Origin: CAYLZW01 sp964388085 | Lineage (GTDB): Bacteria; Myxococcota; UBA727; CAYLZW01 | DNA length: 19,205 nucleotides | Direction: 5' to 3' | Assembly: GCA_964388085.1 (NCBI GenBank) | Contig: CAYLZW010000095.1 | Span: 1-19,205, forward strand | In this document: piece after piece, positions 6,194-15,000 of the stretch | How the letters are laid out: each line of letters opens with the position of its first letter | How positions within the stretch are numbered: position 1 is the stretch's first letter | Made by a program: the position numbers and the translations under genes | The notes under the pieces: generated by a model | The model's input: the letters and a program-made list of their open reading frames with translations, nothing else | Told to the model about the DNA's origin: nothing | The model's database searches: none

Positions 6194-8059
6194 GTGACGT
6201 CGCTGCCTCCGTTCCTCGAGGTGCTCGCGCGCGGACCGGTGGTGTTCGACGGCGCTACCGGCAGCGTCCTCTACGAGCGCGGCGTCTACCTGAACAAGTG
6301 CTTCGACGAGCTGAGCCTCTCGAACCCCGGCCTCGTCAGCGACGTGCACCGCGACTACACAGATGTCGGCTGCGATGTGCTGCAGACGAACAGCTACGGC
6401 GCGAACCGCATCGCGCTCGCGCGGCACGGCCTCGACGACAAGGTCGCGGACATCTGCGGCGCCGCCGTCAGCGTCGCGCGCGAGGCCGCGCGGGGCAGGG
6501 CCTACGTCGCCGGCTCCGTCGGACCGACCGGTCTCCTGCCGAAGGACCTCATCCGCACGGCGACGAGGCGCAAGGCGTTCGAGGCGATAAAGGAGCAGGC
6601 CACGGCGCTCGCCGACGCGGGCGCGGACCTGCTCGTGTTCGAGACCTTCGGCTACCTCGGGGAGCTCGAGCTCGCGGTCGAGGCGGCGTACGGCGTCTCG
6701 ATCCCGCTCGTCGCCGAGGCCAGCTTCGGTGACGACCTCTTGACCGCGGACGGCGCCACGCCCGAGGAGGTCGTCACGCGCCTGCAGAAGCTGGGCGTCG
6801 ATGTCATCGGCGCCAATTGCGTGCTCGGCCCCGACCGCCTGCTCGACGTGGTGGAGCGCATGGTGGGCAAGGGCGTGCCCATCATCATGCAGCCGAACGC
6901 GGGCTACCCGCGCAGCGTCGACGGGCGCTCCATCTACCAGAGCTCCCCCGAGACCTTCGGCGTGGTCGCGCGGCGGGCGTTCAAGCTCGGCGTCGCGGCC
7001 GTGGGCGGCTGTTGTGGCACCTCGCCGGACCACATCCGCCGCGTGGTCGCGGCCGCGCGCATGCTCGGCGGCGGACGCTGGCGCACGCTCGGCTCCAGCG
7101 CCGGCGCCGTCAGCGTCGACGCCGGTGAGACGGTGCGCGCGCCGCGAGGCGAAGACCCCGAGCCGCTCGAGCGGCGCTCGCGCTTTGGAGCGAAGCTCGC
7201 GCGCGGGGAGTGGGTGGTGTCCGTCGAGGTGCTGCCGCCGCTCGGCCTCGACGCCTCGCGCGTGCTCGAGAAGATCCAGGCGCTCGAGGGCAGGGGCGTG
7301 GACGTCGTCAACATCCCGGACGGGCCGCGCGCGATGGTGCGCATGAGCAACGCCGCCTTCGCCACCCTCGTCGAGCAACACACCCAGGTCGAGCCGCTGC
7401 TGCACTTCTGCGGCCGGGACCGAAACCTGCTCGCGCTGCAGGGCGACCTGCTCGGCGCGCACGCGCTCGGCATCCGAAACCTCGTCTGCATCACCGGCGA
7501 CCCGCCGAAGATCGGCGACTATCCCGACGCCACCGCCGTGTTCGACCTCGACAGCGTCGGGCTCTTGTCCATGGCGTCCGGGCTGAACCGCGGCGTCGAT
7601 CCCGCCGGCAAGCCCATCGGCGCGCGCACCCGCTTCGTGCTCGCGACCGGCGCGGAGCCGGCCGCGCTCGACTTCGAGCGGGAGATGCGGCGCCTGTTCG
7701 AGAAGAAGGAGGCCGGCGCCGAGGTCGTCCTGACGCAGCCGGTCTTCGACGTCGCCGTGCTCGAGCGCTTCCTCACCGCCACCAAGGAGCTGGCGCTGCC
7801 CATCGTCATCGGCGTCCTGCCGCTGGCGTCGTCAAAGAACGCTGAGTTCCTGCACCACAATGTGCCGGGCATGCGCATCCCCGAGGACGTGCGCCGGCGC
7901 CTGGCGTCGGCTCCCGAGGGCGCGGCGCAGCGGGACATGGGCATCCGGATCGCTGCCGAGGCGCTCGCCGCGTTCAAGGGGCGCGTCCAGGGCGCCTACC
8001 TGATGCCGCCCTTCGGCCGCCTCGAGACCGCCCTCCAGGTGCTCGAGCGCGCGGGCTGA
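6194..8059 (+). CDS. Bifunctional homocysteine S-methyltransferase / 5,10-methylenetetrahydrofolate reductase
   Basis: A 621-residue fusion with the architecture of Bacillus YitJ (612 aa). Residues about 5-290 form a homocysteine S-methyltransferase barrel with the zinc-binding cysteines C209 (GANCVLGP) and C273/C274 (GGCCGTSPDH). Residues about 320-620 form an FAD-dependent MTHFR domain with VEVLPP, NIPDGPRA, LHFCGRDRN and ITGDPP. The MTHFR half makes 5-methyltetrahydrofolate, and the other half transfers a methyl group to homocysteine to give methionine; the methyl donor used by such fusions is not settled by sequence. The GTG start lies 19 bp after dnaN with no clear Shine-Dalgarno, so the exact start is uncertain and read-through from dnaN is likely. 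It converges on the next gene with only 6 bp between stop codons. Confidence 0.93.
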   Translation: MTSLPPFLEVLARGPVVFDGATGSVLYERGVYLNKCFDELSLSNPGLVSDVHRDYTDVGCDVLQTNSYGANRIALARHGLDDKVADICGAAVSVAREAARGRAYVAGSVGPTGLLPKDLIRTATRRKAFEAIKEQATALADAGADLLVFETFGYLGELELAVEAAYGVSIPLVAEASFGDDLLTADGATPEEVVTRLQKLGVDVIGANCVLGPDRLLDVVERMVGKGVPIIMQPNAGYPRSVDGRSIYQSSPETFGVVARRAFKLGVAAVGGCCGTSPDHIRRVVAAARMLGGGRWRTLGSSAGAVSVDAGETVRAPRGEDPEPLERRSRFGAKLARGEWVVSVEVLPPLGLDASRVLEKIQALEGRGVDVVNIPDGPRAMVRMSNAAFATLVEQHTQVEPLLHFCGRDRNLLALQGDLLGAHALGIRNLVCITGDPPKIGDYPDATAVFDLDSVGLLSMASGLNRGVDPAGKPIGARTRFVLATGAEPAALDFEREMRRLFEKKEAGAEVVLTQPVFDVAVLERFLTATKELALPIVIGVLPLASSKNAEFLHHNVPGMRIPEDVRRRLASAPEGAAQRDMGIRIAAEALAAFKGRVQGAYLMPPFGRLETALQVLERAG

Positions 8060-8065
8060 GCGCCG

Positions 8066-8527
8066 CTAGCCGTCGCTGCGCTCGGCTTCGCGGTTTTGCT
8101 CGAAGACCCGGAAGGCGAGCATGCCGAGCGCCATGGCGCCGAAGAACAGCAGCGCGTCCCCTCCGAGCGTCGTCACGCTGACGACGCCGGGGCCCGGGCA
8201 ATAACCCGCCAGCCCCCAGCCGACGCCAAAGAGCGCGGAGCCGCCGACGAGGGCTTTGTCCACCTTCTTCGCCGCGGGCAGATGAAGCTCGAGCGCGAAC
8301 ACGGGGTGCGGCCGCCCGAGCGCGAGGCGCGAGAAGCCGAAGCTGGCGATCATGCCGCCGCCCATGACGAAGAGCAGCGACGGGTCCCAGGCGCCGAAGA
8401 AGTCGAGGAAGCCGATGACCTTGGCGGGGTGCAGCATGCCTCCGACACCGAGCCCGACGGCGAACAGCACGCCGGAGACGAAGGTCGCCACGAGCAGCGG
8501 CGTGGACCGCTCCGCGCCGGCGCTCAT
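8066..8527 (-). CDS. YeeE/YedE-family half-transporter (DUF6691-like), second half
   Basis: A 153-residue membrane protein with four or five hydrophobic helices. It has the family patterns GVGGMLHPAKVIGFLDFFGAWDPSL (about 26-50) and AGYCPGPG (107-114) with C110. In YeeE/YedE proteins conserved cysteines in such loops relay thiosulfate or related sulfur species across the membrane. It is about half the size of a full YeeE; its start overlaps the preceding half by ATGA (8524-8527), so the two likely assemble as a split transporter. The C-terminus is short and charged. Confidence 0.88.
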   Translation of the reverse strand: MSAGAERSTPLLVATFVSGVLFAVGLGVGGMLHPAKVIGFLDFFGAWDPSLLFVMGGGMIASFGFSRLALGRPHPVFALELHLPAAKKVDKALVGGSALFGVGWGLAGYCPGPGVVSVTTLGGDALLFFGAMALGMLAFRVFEQNREAERSDG

Positions 8528-8961
8528 GAGGCACCGCCGAGCAAGCGCACCGCGAGCACGGTGACGGCGCCGGTCGCGATGAAGGTGACCACGGCGACGA
8601 GCGAGCGCAGCGACAAGCGCGGCAGCCCGCAGATGCCGTGCCCGCTCGTGCAGCCCGAGCCGAGCTGCGTGCCGACGCCGACGAGCAGGCCGGCGGCGAT
8701 GATGACGGCCTTCGATGACGCCGGGCTCGTCGAGAACGACTGCGGGGCGAGCGCGAGCAGCGCCGCGCCACCGACGAGCAGGCCGAGCAGGAAGGCGACG
8801 CGCCAGGCGCGGTCCCCCTTGCCGAGGAAGACCCCGCCGAGGATGCCGCTGATGCCGGCGACGCGGCCGGCGAACAACAACAAGATGCCGGCGGCGAGGC
8901 CGATGAGGACGCCGCCGAGGCCGGAGGCGAGGGGGGTGAACACGGTCTCTGTGCCGTTCAT
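8524..8961 (-). CDS. YeeE/YedE-family half-transporter, first half
   Basis: A 145-residue membrane protein with about four helices and the motif GSGCTSGHGICG (101-112; C104, C111), diagnostic of the YeeE/YedE sulfur-transport family. ATG 8961 is chosen because hydrophobic, family-like sequence starts just after it; the longer frame to 9045 adds a basic, unrelated stretch. No normal Shine-Dalgarno precedes it. Instead a 10-codon open frame ends in ATGA at this start, so it may be translationally coupled. It is followed by the second half with a 4-bp overlap and preceded by tauE 91 bp upstream. Confidence 0.87.
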   Translation of the reverse strand: MNGTETVFTPLASGLGGVLIGLAAGILLLFAGRVAGISGILGGVFLGKGDRAWRVAFLLGLLVGGAALLALAPQSFSTSPASSKAVIIAAGLLVGVGTQLGSGCTSGHGICGLPRLSLRSLVAVVTFIATGAVTVLAVRLLGGAS

Positions 8962-8990
8962 CGTGGGCTGCCGTTCATCGTGTCGTTCAT
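8958..8990 (-). CDS. Possible 10-residue leader peptide upstream of the YeeE half
   Basis: An ATG at 8990 opens MNDTMNGSPR, whose TGA (8960-8958) overlaps the ATG of the YeeE half as ATGA. The segment contains a 13-bp direct repeat (GCCGTTCATCGTG at 8953-8965 and 8970-8982, plus strand), so ATGAAC occurs three times on the minus strand (at 8990, 8978 and 8961). It may be a coupling leader, or simply a duplicated start region. No strong Shine-Dalgarno precedes it. Confidence 0.3.
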   Translation of the reverse strand: MNDTMNGSPR

Positions 8991-9052
8991 GCCGGCCTAC
9001 CGTTCCACGCCGCGCTTGGCCGGAGCGCACGAACGCGCGCGCCACGAGCAGC

Positions 9053-9811
9053 TTAGCCGACGAGCACGGCCGGCACCTCGTTCAGCATGATGAACAGCGC
9101 CATCGCCAGCACGAACACGGCGAACGAGCGACGCAGCAGGTCTTGCGGCACCCGCGCGCCGAGGGACGCGCCGCCGAACGAGCCGAGCACGGCGCATAGG
9201 GTGACGACGACGGCGAGGCTCCAGTCGAGCTCGACGTGGGCCGCGTGACCGGCGAAGCCCGCGGCGGAGTTCAGCACGATGACGACGAGCGAGGTGCCGA
9301 TGGCGTCGCGCATGGGGAGGCCGCCGAGCAGCACCAGCGCCGGCACGATGAGAAAGCCGCCGCCGGCGCCGACGAGACCGGTGACGAGCCCTACAACGAA
9401 TCCAAGCCCCGCCATCTGCTTCCGGGAGCCGCGCCGCGCAGCAGCCGCACGCCCCGTTTCACGACGTCCACGCCAGAGAGACACGGCGGCTACCAGCATC
9501 AACATGCCGAACAGCATGAGCAGCACGGTGCCGGAGAAGAAGGACGCCAGCTGTCCCGCGAGGAACGCGCCGCTCATGGAAGCCACGCCGACGCCGAGCG
9601 CGAGCTCGAGCCGGACGCGCCCCGCGCGGGCGTGGCTGAGCGCCGCCGCCAGGCTGGTGATGCCGACGACGAGCAGCGAGGTCGCGATGGCGACCTTCTC
9701 GTCGACGTCGAGGGCGTAGACGAGGATGGGCACGGTGAGGATCGAGCCGCCGCCGCCGAGGGTTCCCACGGTGACGCCCATGGCGATGGAGAGGAGGGCG
9801 GCGATCAGCAT
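9053..9811 (-). CDS. TauE/SafE family sulfite (or related anion) exporter
   Basis: A 252-residue integral membrane protein with about eight helices in two related halves. The halves carry GTLGGGGSILTVPILV (about 16-31) and GLVGAGGGFLIVPALVLL (about 144-161), the internal repeat that defines the TauE/SafE family, together with matching AIATSLLVVG and AIGTSLVVIV segments. Family members export sulfite, sulfoacetate or other organosulfonates, or move sulfur compounds in sulfide metabolism; the substrate cannot be set from sequence. The first ATG is only a few bases from the transcription start predicted from the sigma-54 promoter at 9825-9839, so the message may be nearly leaderless. Two YeeE halves follow on the same strand. 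Confidence 0.9.
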   Translation of the reverse strand: MLIAALLSIAMGVTVGTLGGGGSILTVPILVYALDVDEKVAIATSLLVVGITSLAAALSHARAGRVRLELALGVGVASMSGAFLAGQLASFFSGTVLLMLFGMLMLVAAVSLWRGRRETGRAAAARRGSRKQMAGLGFVVGLVTGLVGAGGGFLIVPALVLLGGLPMRDAIGTSLVVIVLNSAAGFAGHAAHVELDWSLAVVVTLCAVLGSFGGASLGARVPQDLLRRSFAVFVLAMALFIMLNEVPAVLVG

Positions 9812-9824
9812 GTCTCACGGCAAC

Positions 9825-9839
9825 GCAAGCTCGGTGCCA
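9825..9839 (-). promoter_or_regulatory. Sigma-54 promoter of tauE
   Basis: On the minus strand TGGCAC (9839-9834), a 5-nt spacer CGAGC, then TTGC (9828-9825) match the -24/-12 consensus TGGCAC-N5-TTGC exactly. The predicted start point is near 9813, directly before the tauE ATG at 9811. A sigma-54 activator gene is divergently encoded. Confidence 0.85.
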
Positions 9840-9976
9840 CGCGCGGGAGCGCACAGAAGCCAGAAATCCGCGCGCCAGGCCGCCGGACGGAAAAGAACAA
9901 ACAGACGTCTCTCTGCCACTTTGCGGCCTTGGGCGCGAAGTCTCGCTCGACATGCCGGTCGCTCCCCGGCGCCCTA

Positions 9977-10028
9977 TGTTTCAGGAATGAAACGCATCCT
10001 TGAAACGACATGAAACGAATGTGAAACA
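9977..10028. promoter_or_regulatory. Cluster of TGAAAC sites, putative upstream activator sequence
   Basis: TGAAACG occurs at 9988-9994, 10001-10007 and 10011-10017, and TGAAACA at 10022-10028, with spacings of 13, 10 and 11 bp, close to a helical turn. TGTTTCA at 9977-9983 makes a dyad TGTTTCA-GGAA-TGAAACG with the first copy. The cluster is about 150-200 bp upstream of the tauE -12 element, a usual distance for enhancer binding. It ends just before the activator start, so autoregulation is possible. Confidence 0.6.
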
Positions 10029-10033
10029 GAGGT

Positions 10034-11053
10034 ATGCGGAAGCGGAGCCCTCTCGGTTTGGCGCGCCTCGGACTCGAGAACCAGCGCGGCAGCCAGGAGC
10101 CACAGCGGGATCTGTCGGCGGGCGCTGTGAGCTTTCACGGCATCCTGACGGCGGACGCGCGCATGAAGGAGGTGCTCGCCCTCGTCGGGCGCATGGCGCG
10201 CTCGGACACGACGGTGCTCATCCGCGGCGAGAGCGGCAGCGGCAAAGAGCTCGTCGCGCGCGCGCTGCACGACGAGAGCTACCGCAGCGGCGGCCCCTTC
10301 ATCGCCTTCAACTGCGCCGCGCTCAGCGACACGCTGCTCGAGAGCCAGCTCTTTGGTCACGTGCGCGGCGCGTTCACCGGCGCCGTGCGCGACCACGAGG
10401 GGCTGTTCGAGCAGGCGCACGGGGGCACGCTGTTCCTCGACGAGGTCGCCGAGATCCCGCTCGATCTGCAGGCCAAGCTCTTGCGCGTGCTCGAGGAGCG
10501 CAGCTTCACGCGCGTGGGCGGCTCGCGGCCGATCTCCGTCGACGTGCGCATCGTGTCCGCCACGCATCGCTCGCTGCGCGCCCTGGTCGCGCACGGCAGG
10601 TTCCGCGAGGACCTCATGTACCGCCTGCGCGTGGTGCCCGTGTTCCTGCCGCCGCTGCGCGAGCGGCGCGGTGACGTCGCGCTCTTGTCCGATCACTTCC
10701 TCGCGCGGCTGAACGCGCGCGCCGAGCGGCACGTGCGCCGCATCGCGCCCGACGTCATGCGCGTGCTGCTCGATCATCGCTGGCCGGGCAACGTGCGCGA
10801 GCTGGCGAACGTGCTCGAGTACGCGTACGCGGTCGGTGACGGCGACGAGGTGCGCTTTCAGGACCTGCCGCCCGAGCTGCGCGACCCGAGCTGGCCGAGC
10901 GCCGAGCCTCGCGCGCTGCGCTCGCATGACGACGAGGAGCGGGCGCTGCGGCGCGCGCTCTCGGAGGCGAACGGAAAGGTGGGCCGCGCGGCCGAGTCGC
11001 TCGGCATGAGCCGCGCCACCTTCTGGCGCAAGCGGAAGCAGTACGGCGTCTAG
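10034..11053 (+). CDS. Sigma-54-dependent transcriptional activator without sensor domain
   Basis: A 339-residue bacterial enhancer-binding protein. The AAA+ domain (about 34-265) has Walker A GESGSGKE (65-72), the sigma-54 contact loop GAFTGA (112-117) and Walker B LFLDE around D136. The arginine-bearing FREDLMYRL and HRWPGNVREL segments follow. A Fis-type helix-turn-helix ends the protein (about 298-337; GRAAESLGMSRATFWRKRKQ). The N-terminus has only about 33 residues and no receiver, GAF or PAS domain, as in PspF (325 aa), so control probably comes from a partner protein or expression level. The ATG at 10034 has AGAGG too close to it; a GTG at 10127 is an alternative. It is divergent from tauE, whose promoter is sigma-54 type. 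Confidence 0.93.
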   Translation: MRKRSPLGLARLGLENQRGSQEPQRDLSAGAVSFHGILTADARMKEVLALVGRMARSDTTVLIRGESGSGKELVARALHDESYRSGGPFIAFNCAALSDTLLESQLFGHVRGAFTGAVRDHEGLFEQAHGGTLFLDEVAEIPLDLQAKLLRVLEERSFTRVGGSRPISVDVRIVSATHRSLRALVAHGRFREDLMYRLRVVPVFLPPLRERRGDVALLSDHFLARLNARAERHVRRIAPDVMRVLLDHRWPGNVRELANVLEYAYAVGDGDEVRFQDLPPELRDPSWPSAEPRALRSHDDEERALRRALSEANGKVGRAAESLGMSRATFWRKRKQYGV

Positions 11054-11132
11054 AGTCCGTCCCTGTGCCCGGTGCCCTGTGCCCGTGTCCTCTGTCCGCT
11101 GCCCGTCCGGCTTCCGCGCTCGCCGACGATCG

Positions 11133-11975
11133 CTACTTGAGGATGGGCAACGAGCCGCCCTTGGCGATGACGGTGGGGACGTTGTTGCGCCCGCCGGCCT
11201 TCGCCGGCGTCCACGGGCGGATGTGCTCTTGACGCGCCTCCCAGGCCTCGGCGACGTCGCTGTCGAGCAGGTGCGAGGGCCTGACATTGCGGAGCGCCTG
11301 CAGCATGACGTTCCTGACGTTCTTGTGCTGGCCCTCGAGCTGCTGGAGGAGCGCCTTCATGTCGTTTCGGCGCAGGCCGTCCTGCGAGCCACACAGGTTG
11401 CAAGGGATGATGGGGAAGCCGCGCTCCTCGGCGTAGCGCGCGATCTCGTCCTCGCCACACTCGATGAGCGGCCGGATGACCACGAAGCGCTCGTCGTCGG
11501 TGGTGTAGCGCGCGGGCATGGCCTGCAGGCGGCCGGAGAAGCACAGGTTCATGAGCAGCGTCTCGAGCGCGTCGTCTCGGTGGTGACCGAACGCGAGCTT
11601 GTTGCAGCCGAGCCGCTCGGCGGCGGAGTAGAGGATGCCGCGCCGGAGCCTCGAGCACAGGAAGCAGAACGCCTGCCCCGGGCGCGTGCCCTCCTTGACG
11701 ATGCTGTAGGTGTCCTCGCGCAGGACCTCGAAGGGGGCGCCAAAGTCCTCGAGCCACTGCTGCATGGGGACACCGTCGTAGCCCGGCTGCGCCTGGTCGA
11801 GGTGCACGGCCACGAGCTCGAACGGGAAGGGCGCGCGCTGCTTCGCCTGCCACAAGAGGTCGAGCAGCGTGTAGCTGTCCTTGCCGCCGGAGACGGCCAC
11901 CAGGATGCGGTCGTTCGGCTGCACGAGCTGCCAGCGCTCGATGGTGCCCATCATGCGGCGCATGAGCTTCTTCAT
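11133..11975 (-). CDS. ttcA: tRNA 2-thiocytidine biosynthesis protein TtcA
   Basis: A 280-residue PP-loop ATPase with SGGKDS at 29-34 and the TtcA cysteine pairs CFLC (C104, C107) and CNLC (C192, C195). The family binds a [4Fe-4S] cluster through three such cysteines and thiolates cytidine 32 of certain tRNAs using ATP. The segments SRLRRGILY, LAFGHHRDDALETLLMN and CGSQDG are characteristic. The MKKLMRRMMG start at 11975 is preferred; the frame extends upstream only as an antisense/overlap artefact of the NRPS gene. No good Shine-Dalgarno is visible, and ATG at codon 5 is possible. It starts 31 bp after the NRPS stop, so it may be co-transcribed. Confidence 0.95.
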   Translation of the reverse strand: MKKLMRRMMGTIERWQLVQPNDRILVAVSGGKDSYTLLDLLWQAKQRAPFPFELVAVHLDQAQPGYDGVPMQQWLEDFGAPFEVLREDTYSIVKEGTRPGQAFCFLCSRLRRGILYSAAERLGCNKLAFGHHRDDALETLLMNLCFSGRLQAMPARYTTDDERFVVIRPLIECGEDEIARYAEERGFPIIPCNLCGSQDGLRRNDMKALLQQLEGQHKNVRNVMLQALRNVRPSHLLDSDVAEAWEARQEHIRPWTPAKAGGRNNVPTVIAKGGSLPILK

Positions 11976-12006
11976 GGGCGGGTGGTAGCGAGCGCGCTCG
12001 GCGCGC

Positions 12007-15000
12007 TCAAGGCCTGAGCGCTCTTGCTGTCTCCGGCGCCCGAGAGGCCGCGGCGGACGCGTCCACGGGGCGACTCCGCGCCGGGCCCCAGGCGCTGGCG
12101 TCCGCGCGCGTGAGCGCCGCGCGGAAGGCCGGCGCGAGGCGATCGACGTAAGGCTCGTGCAACATCTCCATGTGCGGCGCCCGCAGCTCCACGACGTCGA
12201 GCCTGCCGAGCAACGAGGACCCCCAGCCGTAGCGCGGATCCTGGCGTCGCTCGACGTCGAGCGGCAGCGACAGCGCGCGAAACAGCGTCGCGGCGCCCGC
12301 GTAAGGCCTCGCCTGATAGCGCCGGAGCGCGCGCTCGTGCGCCTTCCGCATGGCGCGGAGGTGCCGGCGTCCGGGTCCGCGATCTTCGACGAGCTCGTAG
12401 TAGCGCTCGCTGCGCGCGAGCAGGCGCGGCAGCCCGAGCTCCAGCCAGCGCAGCGCATAGCGCGCCTTCTCGCTCAAAGGGCGCTTGCCGAGGTTGTGCA
12501 GGTGCGCCGCCAGCCGCGTGAGCTTCTCGCCCGCGAAGGAGCGCTCGGGGCCGGGCGTGTCGAGCAAGGCGAGGAGCGCCGGCGCCCGGCCACGCGCGAG
12601 GAGCTCGACGGCCATCTCGTAGGCGACGAGCCCACCGAACGAGTACGCGGCCAGGTAGATGGGCATGTCGCCCGGATAGGATTCTTCCAGTTTCGAAACG
12701 AAGTACCGAGCCAGCTCGACGACGTCCTCGTGCGGCGCGCCGGCGCCGTCGAGGCCGGGCCAGCGCAGGCCGAAAAAGCGGCGCTGCGGGTCGCTGCGCG
12801 CGGCCAGGGCGCGGAACACGATGGCGTGTCCGCCGATGCCCGACAGACAGAACACCGGCGGGCGCGCGTCGCCGGCCTGGATCTCCACCTGCCAAGCGTC
12901 GCGCGCGTCGCGCTCTCGCAACAGACGCGCGAGCTTCGTGACGGTGGGCGCCTCGAGCAGCGCGTCGGCGCTGAGCCGCACGGAGAGCTCTTCGTAAACG
13001 CGCGCGCACAGCCGCACGGCGAGCAGCGAGTCGCCGCCGAGCGCGAAGAAGTTTTCGTCGGTGCCGAGCGGCCACAGCCGCAGCGTCTCCTCGAACAGCC
13101 GCAGCAGGCGCCGCTCGTCCTCGCTGATGGGCGCGCCGAGCAGCGCGTCCGGCGCGCGCCGCAGCCGGGATGGGTCCGGCAGCTGCCTCTTGTCCATCTT
13201 GCCGTTCGGCGTCAGCGGGAAGCTCACGAGCGGTACGAACGCGGCCGGGATCATGTAGTCGGGAAGGCTGCGCGCGAGCTCGCGTTCGAGCGCGGCCTCG
13301 TCGAGGGACACGCCCGCGGTGGTGTCGAGCGTCAGGTAAGCCACCAGCCGGCGCAGGGCGGGCTCGTCCCCGCGCGCGACCACCACCGCCCGCAGCACGC
13401 CGGGCGCGCGCTCGAGCGCGGCCTCGATCTCGCCGAGCTCGATGCGATAGCCGCGCAGCTTCACCTGCTGGTCCTCGCGCCCGAGCAGCTCGATCTTGCC
13501 GTCTTCCCGCAGCCGGGCGACGTCGCCCGTGCGGTACATGCGCGCGTGCTCCGCGCCCGCGAAGGGATCGCTCACGAAGCGCTCGGCGTCGGCCGCCGCG
13601 GTCGTCGGGTCCTGCCGGCCGGCGAGGTAGCCGCGCGCCACGCCGTCGCCGCCGATCCACAGCGCGCCCGCCACGCCGAGCGGCTGCGGGCAGCGCTGCT
13701 CGTCGAGCACGTACACGCGCGTGTTGTCGATGGGGCGGCCGACGCTGATGGGCTCTCCGGGCAGGACCCGCTCGGCCGTGGACCACACCGTCGTCTCGGT
13801 CGGTCCGTACAGGTTCCATAGCTCGTGCGTGCGCTCGATCAACGCGGACGCGAGCTCCTGTGACAACGCCTCTCCGCCGCACAGGGCCTTCAGGCCTCGT
13901 GCGCTGCGCGCGTGGTTCGCCCCGGGCGAGCGGCCGCGCCAGCCGTCGTCCACCAACATGCGCCAGGTGGCGGGCGTGGCCTGCAGGACGGTCACGTCGT
14001 GGGCCTCGAGCAGGTGCGCGATGCGCGCCGGTCGCTGAGCGTCCTCGCGGCTCGCGACCACGACGACGGCGCCGCACACGAGCGGCAGGAACAGCTCGAG
14101 CACGGAGATGTCGAAGGACAGCGTCGCAAGCGCGAGCAGGCGGTCCGCGCGCGAGAAGCCCGGTCGCTTGCGCATGCTGCTGAGCAGGTTGACCGCCGCG
14201 CGGTGCGGCACGAGCACGCCGTTCGGCCGCCCGGTCGAGCCCGAGGTGAACAGCACATACGCGAGCTGCATGGCGTCATGCTCGATGAGCGGTGGCTCGC
14301 GGCGCACCAGCGTCTCGTCGGCGAGCGCCTCCTCGATCACGATCGATCTCGCTGCCGGCGGCGCGCTGCGCTCGAGCGCTCGCTCGCAGACGACGAAGCG
14401 CAGCGCGGCGTCCTCGCTCATGAGCGCGAGGCGCGCGGCCGGAAAGGCGGGATCGAGCGGCACATAGGCCGCGCCGGCCTTGAGGATGCCGAGCAACGCG
14501 CACAACAGCTCCGGCGTGCGGCGGGCATACACGCCGACGGGCTCGTCGCGCCGCACGCCCTCTCGATACAGCAGGTGCGCCAAGCGGTTGGCGCGCTCGT
14601 CGAGCTCCCGATAGGTGAGGGTCAGCACCTCGCCGCTCTGCTGCGGAAACAGCGCCGCCACGTCGCCGGGCCGCTCCTTCGCCGTCCTCTCCACGAGCTG
14701 ATGCAGGCAGAGCTCGCGCTCGTACTCCTCGGCGCCGGCGTTCAGCTCGTGCACGAGGAAGTGACGCTCCTCGTCGCTGATCATGGGCAGCGTCGCGATG
14801 GGTCGCTCGAGCGCGCGGGTGCCCTCGTCGAGCAAGCGCTCGAGGTGCGCGAGAAGGCGGCCGATGAACGCCTCGCTGAACAGGCCCGCGTGGTAGTCGG
14901 CGTGCAGCCTGATCGCCTCGCCATCGACGCGGACCCAGAGCGCGAGCTCGAGCGGCGCGCGCAGCTCCGTCGTGGCAGGGCTCGCCAAATGAAGCTGCAC

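Noticed and set aside
9030..9044. TGGCGC-N5-TTCG (minus strand) upstream of the YeeE half as a second sigma-54 promoter
   Set aside because: The -12 element lacks the essential GC and the -24 element has a mismatch; expected often in such GC-rich DNA.
11061..11107. Imperfect 7-bp repeats (TGTGCCC/GGTGCCC/TGTCC) between the activator and ttcA stops
   Set aside because: Degenerate low-complexity sequence in a short convergent gap; no stem with a U-tract or regular spacing that would support a terminator or binding array.
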